DNA of 64,000 nucleotides. It comes from Mactra quadrangularis (lineage: Eukaryota > Mollusca > Bivalvia > Venerida > Mactridae). The stretch spans positions 27,629,327 through 27,693,326 of the forward strand of contig CM046299.1 of NCBI GenBank assembly GCA_025267735.1, given 5' to 3'. The notes beneath the pieces were generated by a model. The model made no database searches, was not told where the DNA came from, and was given only the letters and a program-made list of their open reading frames with translations. The position numbers and the translations under genes are program-made. This document shows positions 41,040 to 51,651 of the stretch, in pieces (positions within the stretch are counted from its first letter, which is position 1; every line of letters starts with the position of its first letter).

Positions 41040-41245
41040 ATGCAGCGGGAGTGGCCTAGTGTTAACGACATAAGACAGGTAAGGTAATTATTGGATCGCC
41101 AGCCCTGCGTTGTTTCAAATCCCATCCAAAACATACCCCGTTGTTTCCTTTAGCAAGAAACTATATCCTGCTGGCTCAGTACTGGTCGGATCAGGAAGCG
41201 AACTCGTAAATGATTAATCTAAGTTGTAATGACTTGTTTTACTAT
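41040..41245 (+). mobile_element. SINE family C copy
   Basis: The head GCGGGAGTGGCCTAGTGTTA has a degenerate B-box TTTCAAATCCC. The body has GGCTCAGTACTGGTCGGATC. It is related in body and head type to 20187-20332. Confidence 0.65.
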
Positions 41246-41821
41246 CAAACTGAAATAAAATAGTTTAAACTAAAGCTTAAATCAGTGAGAGGTTACTGTA
41301 ACAACAAGTGAGTAATCATAGAGCAATACAGATTGCAACTAGACACAGTATAGTGCGTACAAAAAAAGAAAACGTGTTTTGGTAAACATTAAAAATGAGA
41401 CAATTCATTTCAGGGGTAGGCAGTAATAAAAATAGAATTTGTGTAATTCATTTTAACAAAATAAGCATGGTTAATAAACCACAACCACTTGGTAAATCAT
41501 GCTTGTTATGGTAGAACGCCGTCCATTACACCATCAACTAAGACACAAGTAAAACATATCACTAGACCTAATCCGGAATTCCAGCCCTGCGTTCAGTTAC
41601 CGCGAACGTTCTGTAACGTTCGCCAACAGTAATAATTGAACGGCCTGTTAGCAGAAAACGTTTAAGACCAACAGCTAACGGTTTTAGTATATAGTACGCG
41701 AATATGAAACATTAAAAATTATTGTTCTTGGTACACATGTTATCATTGTTACGGTGAAAGTTTGTTTGTACCGGAGGGGAAAACCCTAATACTTGAATTC
41801 CGTATATAGTCTATTGTTTAT

Positions 41822-41918
41822 TTTAATGTAATCCTGGGCATCCCTCGTCGTGGGTTAGTTCATTCTATTGTTATTATAAACGGTGTTTTGTTTTTTGTTC
41901 GAACTATAAATGACTGTG
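41822..41918. repeat. Segment related to the intron before LU exon 11
   Basis: CATCCCTCGTCGTGGGTTAG and the following ~70 bp resemble 18400-18480, but no LU exon follows. Possibly a dispersed repeat. Confidence 0.5.
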
Positions 41919-42051
41919 CTCCTACATGCAATTTAAATTGACTCATAGTGATTCGGTATTGTTTTTCTTAGCTGTAATTCATGGTCAGTAAAACATTAAA
42001 CCAATATTATCATCCGGAAAAAGCCTTCACATACTTAATATGTCTAGTAAC

Positions 42052-42221
42052 TTTTTTTCTCTCTGTCTCTCTGTCTCTGTCTCTCTGTCTCTGTCTCTCT
42101 GTCTCTGTCTCTCTGTCTCTGTCTCTCTGTCTTTCTCTGTCTCTCTGTCTCTCTGTCTCTGTCTCTCTGTCTCTGTCTCTGTCTGTCTGTCTGTCTCTGT
42201 TTCTGTTTCTGTTTCTGTCCC

Positions 42222-42294
<73 letters not shown>

Positions 42295-42319
42295 GTCTCT
42301 CTCTCTGTCTCTCTCTGTG

Positions 42320-42351
<32 letters not shown>

Positions 42352-42424
42352 TCCATTCTCTCTCTCTGTCTCTGTCTCTGTCTCTCTATGTCTCTCTCTC
42401 TCTCTGTCTCTCTCTCTCTCTCTC

Positions 42425-42463
<39 letters not shown>
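42052..42463. repeat. CT-rich microsatellite (TCTCTGTC/TGTC)n
   Basis: Runs of TCTCTGTC, a pure (TGTC)n block around 42220-42285, and two CTCTCCATTC interruptions. Long frames on both strands are artefacts. Confidence 0.97.
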
Positions 42464-42466
<3 letters not shown>

Positions 42467-42626
42467 AAGAGGACTGTTTAATAAGAGAACAGAAGAGTTA
42501 ATTTCATGTACATTGATGGTAATTTTGTCAAGTTGTCATTAACAGACGCACTAGCATTTTGTTTCACGTCAAGCTAAACTTCCAAAGAATGGTCAAAGTT
42601 GTTTTAAGAGTTTGAATATTTTTATT

Positions 42627-42904
42627 TTATTTATTGGAGTTAACGCCGCGTCAACACAATTTAGGTCATATTACGGCGTCCAGCGCATCTAACCTAGCTT
42701 TCCTGGACCATTGTCTATAACCAGTTCTCACCTACCCTTCCACAAGGCCGGAAACTTCTCCATAATATCTATGGAGGAAAATTGACATATTGTCAAATTT
42801 TCATGAAAGGGTTTAACCTCCCCGGGTGGGATTTGAACCCGCACCCCCTTGGGCACGAGATTCCAAATCCCAGCGCGCTACCAACTGCGCTATCGACCCG
42901 GGTT
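42627..42904 (-). mobile_element. SINE family B, full length
   Basis: The tail GAGTTAACGCCGCGTCAACA, body GGCGTCCAGCGCATCTAACC and inverted head GGGTGGGATTTGAACCCGCA ... CAACTGCGCTATCGACCC are in order. Confidence 0.88.
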
Positions 42905-43066
42905 TTTTAAGAGATTGAAACTGTTAGTTGTCTTTCCGACTAGTCCAATTAAATGTACAATTTCGCCGATTGTACTATGTAAAAATATACAGGCAGTATA
43001 AACTTGACATAGTTTGATAGGTTTTTTGTGTTTTTAATGGATGTTATACTTTCATTAATTTCACAG

Positions 43067-43311
43067 CTGTAAGACACTTTTTCTTGTCTGCTGAAAGATT
43101 ACCTCGAGGTTTTGAACGAGTCGAGAACATTTTGGAAGAACTTAGAATTAATCTAGAAATTTATAACCGTTGTAGGGTCAGGAGAACTAATACTAAAACG
43201 AGACCGTTGTGCTGCTTAGACTGCACTAGGTCTGATAAAAATCGGTTTCTTATAAATGTCATTTACCTTGTCTTTTTCATTGTTGATTTGGTCGTCATTT
43301 TTGCCGTGTAA
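43067..43311 (+). CDS. Possible terminal exon, unknown protein with C-terminal hydrophobic segment
   Basis: An acceptor-like tttcacag ends at 43066. The frame after it is open for 80 codons to TAA. It contains LPRGFERVENILEELRINLE, a CCLDC motif and a final hydrophobic run (FLINVIYLVFFIVDLVVIFA) suited to a membrane or tail anchor. There is no ATG and no upstream partner exon in view. I recognise no family. It could be a genuine last exon or a chance frame. Confidence 0.25.
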
Positions 43312-44076
43312 GGAACCATATAGGTCGTGATTTCCCACACTGAGGTATACATGGGTTATTGCTTGCATGTGAATTCAATTATCTAGGTCTCGCATAAATA
43401 GATTGGAAAGTATGTCGAAGATTATGAGGAAGATGGCTTTCTTTCATTTTCTTAATGTTTTTTGTTCCTAGACGCAATTAAATCTCATTATATATGTTAT
43501 AGTCTGTTTGGTAGACTATGGAGCCCCTTAAATGACCTTTTTAACGTTTTTCTAGATCAAACGTATTGTTATTTCATGTTCAAGAACTATTATTTCATTT
43601 TTATCAATTTGAAAATTTGCGGGGTTTTCCTTAATTGTTATACGTTTGCTTTCGAAATTTTGCAATTTAGACATAAAATATACACACAAAACACGAAATA
43701 TTTCGGTAAAAAAAATGGAAACAAAACCCGAAATAATATTTCGTTAAAACAAATTAATATTATATTTCACGGAATAAACGTAAAAATAAATTTTTTTAAT
43801 AGTTTTTAAATGTCACTACAGTGGCTCCGTAGTGGACCCTCACTTTGAGATATTACAATATGATTATATTGTATATCCGTGTATTTAATTTCCACTTAGT
43901 ATGACTGATGAGCTAGCCATTAACAACATATTGTTTTTCATAAACATATGGACATGCGCATGAACATGTTCAACTGTTACTTGTGAAATGCTAGTTTCAT
44001 TTTCTGAAAAGAGGACTTAATAAATATTTATGGATAGTCTTGAAATTATGCTGAGCATAATAATTTATTATTGAAG

Positions 44077-46149
44077 ATGCATTTTTGTGATTTTAAGTTC
44101 GTTTATGTTTTCATAACATTCGTTGTGTTGTTGTCATACAATAAAGTGAATAGTGAACAAATGAATTGGTCCGATGCAGAGAAACATTGCAGTCAGACAG
44201 GACTCTATACAGGAGACAATATTCTTAATAACATTAAGGTATATGACAATCTTATAGGGAAACTTAAAAATGGAGACACATTGTGGGTGCAGGAGCATGT
44301 GGAATATTCACCTTTAATTGGATATTTTGGATGTTATAAAGTCAAAGAAGACTTTTCTAGCTTCAAAGTAAATGTATCTGTGATTGAAGATGATGGCTTT
44401 TTTAAATGTGTCCAACATTGTGTCATAAAAGATGATCGACGATATATTGGGGTGATTGGTTCAATTTGTCATTGTATGCCGCCAAGTGTATACAATACTA
44501 AAGTTCATGAGCATGAAAAAAAGTTCGACAACGACTGTGATGCAAGTCGCATAAGTTTGTACTACTATGGTCAAAATGTAAAAGTTGATCAAAATGTTAT
44601 GATAGTGTACCACTCTTTACCGGCATATCTTATTTCTGAACATCTAAATAAGAATACGAGTCAGTGTGTTTATATCAAAGGGTCTAATAATAACGATACC
44701 ATTTATACAACTGGTTCCTGCTATGAATACACTTATTCTAATGGTTTTGTCTGTGGCTACGGGGACAAAGTACGTACAAATGTGACAGACAAATGTTATC
44801 ATGATGACATATGTCTCATACAACAACATGCGGATGTTTTAAGTGCTGCACTGAAGTGCCGAGATCTAGGCAATGAACTGAGTGTAGAACCGATACGTAA
44901 GCAACAGTATAATGGTATTTACTTGACTGGATTATTTCATGTTATCAAATTGACATCACAGTCAAATATATGCTTATCATTGAGAAAATATAACGACTCA
45001 TTTGTCATGGAACCCGATGACTGCGATACAGAGAGGCAAACCATTTGTCAAGAAACTGCTACCACTGTTGTTGATACAGAAACCACTGTTACAGAACACA
45101 AGGATACTCACCAAACAACCAGTGATCAACAAGCAAGTGATCCAAGAACCAACTCAGCTTTTCCGGAGAAATCTCCACCATATGTAATATACATAGGTGC
45201 ATCATGTTCTGTACTCATAAGTATTATCATAGCAGTTATCGTGTGCATTGTATGTCAGCGTCAGAGAAGACGAAATAACACTAAGTCAACTAGAGAATCA
45301 TCACAGAGCCCTTCTGACGTACAGCTATTGGAAAGCCATCACAATGATGAAAGTCATGCACCGGTGTACGCAGTACCAAGCAAAGAACTTAAAAGAAACC
45401 CCGACAAAATTAATAAACCATCAAAACCCCAAAGAAAGACAATACGAAACCCCCCAGCCCTATCTTCATATGAGAATTTCACACCTGTTGCAACGTTGAA
45501 GAAACAATCAAAATTAAACAAAGATTCTGAATATGATCACATTAATCTCAATGAACTTCCTAAAGACAAGAATAAAGTCTCTACAAGCGATGATAAACAT
45601 GTTTATAATCATACAATGGACAATATAGATGATGAGTATGATAGCTGTACAGTGAAATCTACTAAAGGTAGAAATACGGCAAATTCTGAACTAAATAATT
45701 ATAGTTCCCTTAAAGATGTGCAAGCGAACACTGAAAAGGACAGTGGAAACACTGCAATAGATAATGATTATGATACGTGTACGTCTTTAGTGAAATCTGC
45801 TAAAAGTAGAAATACGGCAAATCTTGAACTAAATAATTATAGTTCCCTTAAAGATGTGCAAGCGAACACTGAAAAGGACAATGGAAACACTGCAATAGAT
45901 AATGATTATGATACGTGTACGTCTTCAGTGAAATCTGCTAAATGTAGAAATACGGCAAATCTTGAACTAAATAATTATAGTTCCCTTAAAGATGTGCAAG
46001 CGAACACTGAAAAAGACAGTGGAAACACTGCAATAGATGACGATCATGATACGTGTGCGTCTTCAAAAATATCAAAAGGCGTAATCATGTTGTCAAATGA
46101 TTACGATTCTTTGGCAGAGGTACAAGGAGATACTAAAGGAAATCAGTGA
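44077..46149 (+). CDS. Type I membrane receptor-like protein with lectin-like and WSC-like regions
   Basis: Single-exon frame of 690 codons. The ATG at 44077 precedes a signal peptide (residues 1-26, ending YNKVNS). The ectodomain starts NWSDAEKHCSQTG, like a C-type lectin fold. A WSC-like part follows at about 86-165 (FGCYK ... CVQHC ... IGSICHC). A second lectin-like part ends CLSLRKYNDSFVMEPDDC and ERQTICQ. A Thr-rich stalk precedes one membrane span (about 369-393) and a basic stop-transfer QRQRRR. The ~297-residue tail has many tyrosines: YENF, SEYDHI (ITIM-like), three YSSL and three DYDTC-type sites within three 46-residue repeats (45673-46086). Carbohydrate binding and tyrosine signalling are inferred. 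It is intronless in its coding part. The damaged duplicate is 1-1792. Confidence 0.75.
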   Translation: MHFCDFKFVYVFITFVVLLSYNKVNSEQMNWSDAEKHCSQTGLYTGDNILNNIKVYDNLIGKLKNGDTLWVQEHVEYSPLIGYFGCYKVKEDFSSFKVNVSVIEDDGFFKCVQHCVIKDDRRYIGVIGSICHCMPPSVYNTKVHEHEKKFDNDCDASRISLYYYGQNVKVDQNVMIVYHSLPAYLISEHLNKNTSQCVYIKGSNNNDTIYTTGSCYEYTYSNGFVCGYGDKVRTNVTDKCYHDDICLIQQHADVLSAALKCRDLGNELSVEPIRKQQYNGIYLTGLFHVIKLTSQSNICLSLRKYNDSFVMEPDDCDTERQTICQETATTVVDTETTVTEHKDTHQTTSDQQASDPRTNSAFPEKSPPYVIYIGASCSVLISIIIAVIVCIVCQRQRRRNNTKSTRESSQSPSDVQLLESHHNDESHAPVYAVPSKELKRNPDKINKPSKPQRKTIRNPPALSSYENFTPVATLKKQSKLNKDSEYDHINLNELPKDKNKVSTSDDKHVYNHTMDNIDDEYDSCTVKSTKGRNTANSELNNYSSLKDVQANTEKDSGNTAIDNDYDTCTSLVKSAKSRNTANLELNNYSSLKDVQANTEKDNGNTAIDNDYDTCTSSVKSAKCRNTANLELNNYSSLKDVQANTEKDSGNTAIDDDHDTCASSKISKGVIMLSNDYDSLAEVQGDTKGNQ
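45673..46086 (+). repeat. Three 138-bp in-frame repeats in the receptor tail
   Basis: Starts at 45673, 45811 and 45949, each exactly 138 bp. Each begins AATACGGCAAAT and encodes ELNNYSSLKDVQANTEKD plus a D-H/Y-D-T-C block. Near identity between units suggests recent expansion or homogenisation. Confidence 0.95.
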
Positions 46150-48258
46150 AACAATTAAGTCTTAAATAAGCATTCAAAACATTTCATTAGAAGATGACAA
46201 TCTTACTCAATGTACAGAGAAGTTTAAAAAAATGTTTTTGAGTGTTTTTAGATATATATAAATTCTACTTCTATTGCTGAGTGGTCTTGTTTATAAAATG
46301 TGTTGAATAACTTATTTTTTCATTTGTTTTTTTATTTTAGTGACAATTATCATTATTGAATTTTATAAAAAATACAAGTTTATTTTATCTAGATAATTTC
46401 ATACCGTATATTCAAAAATGATTCGGAGTTTTTCCTTACTATTCAAAAACATGTATTAGCATTTTCTAATATTGTTATGTATTATGATTCACTGCTTTGT
46501 TTATAGTTTGTATGTTTTTGCACCCAACATTGTCGACTGAATGTTAAGTTGAAGATTTTTCACCAGGACAATTTGTAATTGTTCGTTCTTGAACCGTGTG
46601 GGGCAAATGAGAGATGCACCCTTGAAGCTGGTATTACCACCCCCGCGACAATTTTGCCATTGTCCATTCCAAGGCGGCAAAATATCCGAGCTTTCTGTTC
46701 TCGTTCAGATTTTGGCGTAACTTTTACAACAGAAGTTTATAAATCTACAAGATTACCGATCTTTGCAGTTTGGCTGTGTGATATGAGTGTTTAACTATTG
46801 CTGTTCATGACATGTTTTGCTGACACATTTGTATGTAACCTAAGCAATTATTTGTTGATTATCCAAGTACAATCCGTGTCTTCATAATGCCTTATCTATT
46901 ACAAGTATTACACCATCTAGTTTTGCATTGTAATATACATATGAAAGCTAATAGTTATTTTTGCTCGTTTTTTGCATATTTTATCCTCATCAGTATCTGC
47001 TCAAGTGGTGTAGTTGTTGTTCTAACATATAACGCTCCAAAGAAGTTATGACAATTATTTACATGTAACACTCTGAGCATTTCAGTAAGGAAGTTCACAC
47101 ACTTTTATTTTATTGTATAACATTTTCCTTTAACTTTAAGTTTGCCTTCATGTATCGACAGGCAAAGTCAACATATACTTGAATTCAAGGTTAATTGAAA
47201 AACTTAATATTTAAGTACCAAATGAAAATAGAGCTATCCTAATCCGCGAATCAAAAGAGAAGCACATTCAATCTTTATGGTTTGTGGAATATGTAAAATT
47301 GTCTTATATTTAGGCATAAGTCTGAGACTGGTGACCAAAGGGAATTTTAAATTTGATGTGACAAAATTATTTCTAGAAAAGACCTCAATCACAAGGAACA
47401 TATGCATAGTGTTACATTAAGCTCACAAATTTTCAATATGAATCATGAATAATTCTATATTAGCCGATGGTGTTAACAAGTTCAATAAATGTGACAAAAT
47501 ATGAGAATTTCTATTTCAGTGTTATTTAGTCTGTTTACGATGCATCACCTTTACGCTATCACATATTCTGTACTTCGTTGTACAGATCATTGGCCACAAA
47601 GCTGTTAACAAATAACAAACGTAGTCAAAGGATTAAACGATTATACAGATAAAAAAAAAGGAGCAAACAAAGATAGTTAAATTTAAAGCAAATTAAACTA
47701 ATTTTTAAAGAACGACTATTTTATATACACATAGAAATTCCAGCTAATCGAAAATGATTCAAAGTGGACAAAGCAATATACTAATTGAAAAACAACAACA
47801 TTTTACGTTATGTCTGAATTAAAAAATTGTCTATAAAATATGCATTATAATGAATGCAATAGAGCGTACAGAATGTGAGGCATGTATCAAATTAAGTTTC
47901 TCTCGGGTGTATGTCAATAAAATTGTCTCCTAGAAGCACATGTCTATAGAATTGTTTTTTGGGTGTAAGTCAATACATTGCTTATTTTTCTTGCGTTTGT
48001 TATTAAAATTGTATATTGCTTGGATCCATGTCAATGAAGTCATATATTTAAGGGTGTATGTGAATAAACTTGTTCATTATTTATGTTTGTCAATACATTA
48101 CAATTGTTTATTTCTCGTCTGGATGTCAAATGAATGAGTTATTGCTTGAAAGTTGTCAATAAAGTTATATATTTCTGGCCTTTGGTCAATAAAATTGTTT
48201 ATTTCTCGGGTGTTTGTCAATAAAAATGAGTCTGGTAATTTCAATGTTTTTTATTGTT
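46150..48258. other. 3' flank and gene-poor stretch with a minisatellite
   Basis: The flank to 46548 is shared with 1793-3043. A 71-codon frame at 46579-46794 contains cysteines but no recognisable domain or splice signals. 47895-48235 is a tandem repeat of ~30-45-bp units built on GGGTGTATGTCAATAAAATT. Confidence 0.6.
47895..48235. repeat. GGTGTNTGTCAATAAAATTG minisatellite
   Basis: About eight uneven units with the common core GTCAATAAA(A)TTGT and TTTCTC. It ends next to the C1q pseudogene. Each unit carries AATAAA. Confidence 0.8.
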
Positions 48259-49262
48259 TCATAGTTGAGTGATAAGACAACCCATAAAACTGTCAAGACC
48301 GTCACCCCAGAGAGCAGTATCGTCGTGTCTCTCAACACTCACCCATACCTTGTCACCTGTAACTTAACCTGGAGCGATAGTAGTAGACCCTTGGTCATGA
48401 GGAGCACCACGTCCATCCGCAATTGCTGATGCCATCTCTTGAACTTTCTTCTTTATAAACACCATAGTTGAATCTTGTGTTGAGATACCCATTATTATAT
48501 ATGGACACAGAGAATATATAGACACCATCAACAGGTGAAATAAACAAACCATGGGTTTCAATGTATCCACCACCCATATTAAGCATAACATTATCAAACA
48601 CGATAATGTTGCATGGAAAGCTACTGCTGCATTGCCGTCTAACACAAATCTTGATTTCCTATTAAATTCTAAAATAGAATAATAAAATGGTATTAATACC
48701 GATTTCTAGAGATCACGTCCCAATCCAACATTATGATGACTAACGACGAATATGATCTTAATTTGGAAATTATGGGGCATTCAACCCATTTCTATAAGTA
48801 TTTTAAATAAAAAAGATGTAGATTTTTTTATTTAGATGAATATTTATACATATTAAAAAACATCTTTTCCTGGTTGATGTTTTATATTTTCTATTTTCCT
48901 CGGGTTGTTTTCACATAAATAATAAAAGTGATCCATTTCAAGTCGAAGAAGAAACAAAAGACAAGATCGAATCAAAAGTAAGGTATCACAATGTTTATAT
49001 TTTAATTTAAAGCAGGATGGATTTAGATTGAAATGGAAACTGAAAGGATGGGCATAAGATCACTGTAAAAGTCACGTGACTGTGCGAATGTATGACTCAC
49101 CCTCAAGTAGACTAGATTGTATATATTGTTTTGATTAACCAGATATTTCCTTAATCCGTCAACTTCCTGTTGTAATTTAAGTATTTCCAATGAACAATGT
49201 TCTGCATTTATCTTCCTTGTTTCAAGTTCTTTGTTTCGTATCTTTCAAACAATGTCCTGTTT
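48259..49262 (-). pseudogene. C1q-domain-containing gene remnant
   Basis: Two pieces on the minus strand. 49101-49262 encodes a heptad-like coiled coil (KELETRKINAEHCSLEILKL...) ending at a gtgagt donor, with an in-frame TGA upstream of it. 48259-48658 follows an acceptor ttaatag and encodes a C1q domain: AVAFHATLS, FDNVMLNMGGGYIETHGLF then ISPVDGVYIFSVS, ADGRGAPHDQGSTT, GDKVWVSVERHDDTALWGDG, FMGCLI. The frame shifts near 48600 and again near 48440, and an in-frame stop is at 48364-48366. Coiled coil plus C1q is the usual layout of bivalve C1qDC proteins, which act as secreted recognition molecules. This copy cannot make a full domain unless the sequence has errors. Confidence 0.85.
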
Positions 49263-49581
49263 GTTATCTGAAATTGTTAAAACTGTACAGTTCCAATTTT
49301 TCAAACCATCAAAATCAAAAAGAGCAACGGTCCTTATATAAATAGACATGTTTTTTTTTCTGAAATTATGCGATTGTATACATTGCGTCTGCTTCAATAG
49401 GATTTTCATAAGACTTACAGTGATTTGTTAAAAAGTTTTTCTTCGACGTAAAATAACTTTTACTTATATCACTTTTCCATTGCAAATGAAACCACAAATA
49501 TTTTCGAACCAGATGTGTTCGTTATTTATCTATGATGTAGCTGGTGAGTGTGCTTTTAATCACTGAGTAGTTATATTTTAG

Positions 49582-49693
49582 ATTGTTCCGAACTGCCTAT
49601 AACATGCATTCTTCAAATCCGAGAAAAACTATTGATTTGGACCCTCATACTAGATCAATAAGGTTTAGACGGAGAAAAAGTGCTGATGTGACT
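49582..49693 (+). CDS. Possible internal exon, unknown protein
   Basis: Acceptor atttag, donor gtgagt, 112 nt. The open frame reads LFRTAYNMHSSNPRKTIDLD then PHTRSIRFRRRKSADVT, basic and hydrophilic. No neighbouring exon or family recognised. Confidence 0.25.
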
Positions 49694-51059
49694 GTGAGTA
49701 ATATATATGATCATTTATCTTTTAGTTATATTATGTCATTTGATCTGCTACAATGCAGAACTAATTTGCCTAGTTGGGTAAATTAACATATACTGCACAT
49801 TTCTTGAATTTTGGTGTATGATTTTCAATATTTGTTTGGTGCTCGATTTACGATTGGAAAAATAATCGTCAATATGGCGCGTGGATCCAAACAGTGAAAA
49901 TTGACATATTTATTTTCATTGTTTCAAAACATTAATGGTAAAGTTAAGCTAAAAAAGATCAAGAAACATGTATGTCACATTGTACTTAAACAAATATCAG
50001 TTACGAGTACGTCTACAGTGTGATAATCAGGTGAGATGTTGCAAGTTTGATGTGTAATTTGTTTATCTAATGTGATAGACATTGTGTCTCATATTGATAC
50101 ACTAAGCTCTCTCAAAATTAATACACACCGTTGATCAGAACATAACATTAAAGCATTACTCAACAGTAACTAAAACTTTGAACAGATCATAAAAACTTAA
50201 ATAAAACATTGTGTGGTCTGTCAGAGTAGCTCAGTCGATGGAACCCAAGTCTGCTGACCAATGGGTCGTGGGTTCTATGATTTATACTTGTATATCAATT
50301 GCCTATTAAAGCTATCATAAAGAGTTAATATCTAAAATGAGATTTAATTGTGCACAAACATATTCATGAAAACTTAAATTTTTGCTAGATTAGAGATAAT
50401 TTTATGGTATGCACTTTGTACATTCTTTATCTGGTCAATCCTGTTTTTACGTGCACTGACACCCTTCAAAATGGCCGCCAGTGTGTTTTTAACTGGATTA
50501 AGTGAAATTCACGGGGAAGTCCCAAATAGGGATATGCCCTCCTTTGTCGCTGGGGATAGAAAGGAGTACAGTGTCCGTCATGTTCAGATAAGAATCAGAG
50601 TGATTGATAGCAGAAAAATGGCACAAAGTGGTGATAAGAAAATATGTCTCTAAAAAGAACTGGCACTTTGCAATTTTTGGGTTGAAAAAGAGGGATATCG
50701 CACTTTGCCTTTTTGCCCTTTTTTGCTCTGACCAGTGTTGCTAAAAGCAGTAAAATAAAGGCATCTTGAAATAGCCCTTGCGCGTTAGGGTAAAAAAATG
50801 GCAACTTTAATTCACCCATTTCGTGACCAGTGAAGGGATAGAGTTACGTTTGTGTGACACAATTTGCACCTATATCTGACATATTGCGCATCACTTATAA
50901 CAATATCTCATCTCGTTTGTGATCAGTGTTAAATCATGTTCTCACACTTAAAATTATTACATTGCTTCTGTATCATTTCGGTTCATTCTGATTCTAAAAG
51001 AAAAGGTTATAGAAGCGTTCATTTACTGAAAAATAATATAATGAAGTAAAGTTAAAATC
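49694..51059. other. No gene recognised; SINE head fragment
   Basis: 50218-50285 is a degenerate tRNA-like SINE family A head (CAGAGTAGCTCAGTCGATGG ... GGGTCGTGGGTTC). The 60-codon frame at 50471 starts with a good ATG context but shows no domain or splice support. Confidence 0.5.
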
Positions 51060-51563
51060 ATGTGGAATATGTTGTTTTTCCTGACAGTTAATTGGTTTAT
51101 AATCAGCTTTAATGTATCAACGGTTGATGCTAAACCAAACATTTCTTCACTGTGCCCTTACAACGATTTCTGCACTACTAAAGCAACCAAGGTAATATTA
51201 TTTATCAGATATATACATACTGTATTTATATCTCTGATTTTATTTATTATCTTATCTATTTCATTTAATTTTAATTCACTGATTTTGTCTTTATTTTGAT
51301 TTTAACCTTGTTTTTAAACATTATCTTGTTATGTTATTAGTGCAAGGCGGCTCATCTTTAAACTTGTACCTCTCTAGAAAACTTTCCTCAAATGACTGGT
51401 CAGGATATATGTGAAATTTGGCTGGGGTCAAGACAAGTTAATACATGGGTCTGACCAGTAAAGGGTAAAGGAGCTGACAACTGAAGTGACTTATTTTAAC
51501 TGCGCACTCCCATGCCAGACACAGTTTTCTCTTTTTTCCTATCATTGACTATACGGATAACTG

Positions 51564-51651
51564 AAAACAGTATCATAAAATATTACTTTATTTCTAAGGA
51601 TAAATGAAAGCATAAAATATTACTTTATTTCTAAGGATAAATGAAAGACAA
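51564..51651. repeat. Tandem duplication of a 37-bp block
   Basis: Two adjacent copies of CATAAAATATTACTTTATTT then CTAAGGATAAATGAAAG, nearly identical, in intron 1 of the somatomedin-B-like gene. Confidence 0.9.

Noticed and set aside
41981..42481. 100-166-codon frames in the second TCTCTG repeat
   Set aside because: Same artefact of a stop-free simple repeat.
46579..46794. 71-codon Cys-containing frame
   Set aside because: Non-ATG start, no splice signals of quality, no family match by eye.
50471..50653. 60-codon frame with good ATG context
   Set aside because: No signal, domain or downstream donor; short frames with ATGGCCGCC are common by chance.
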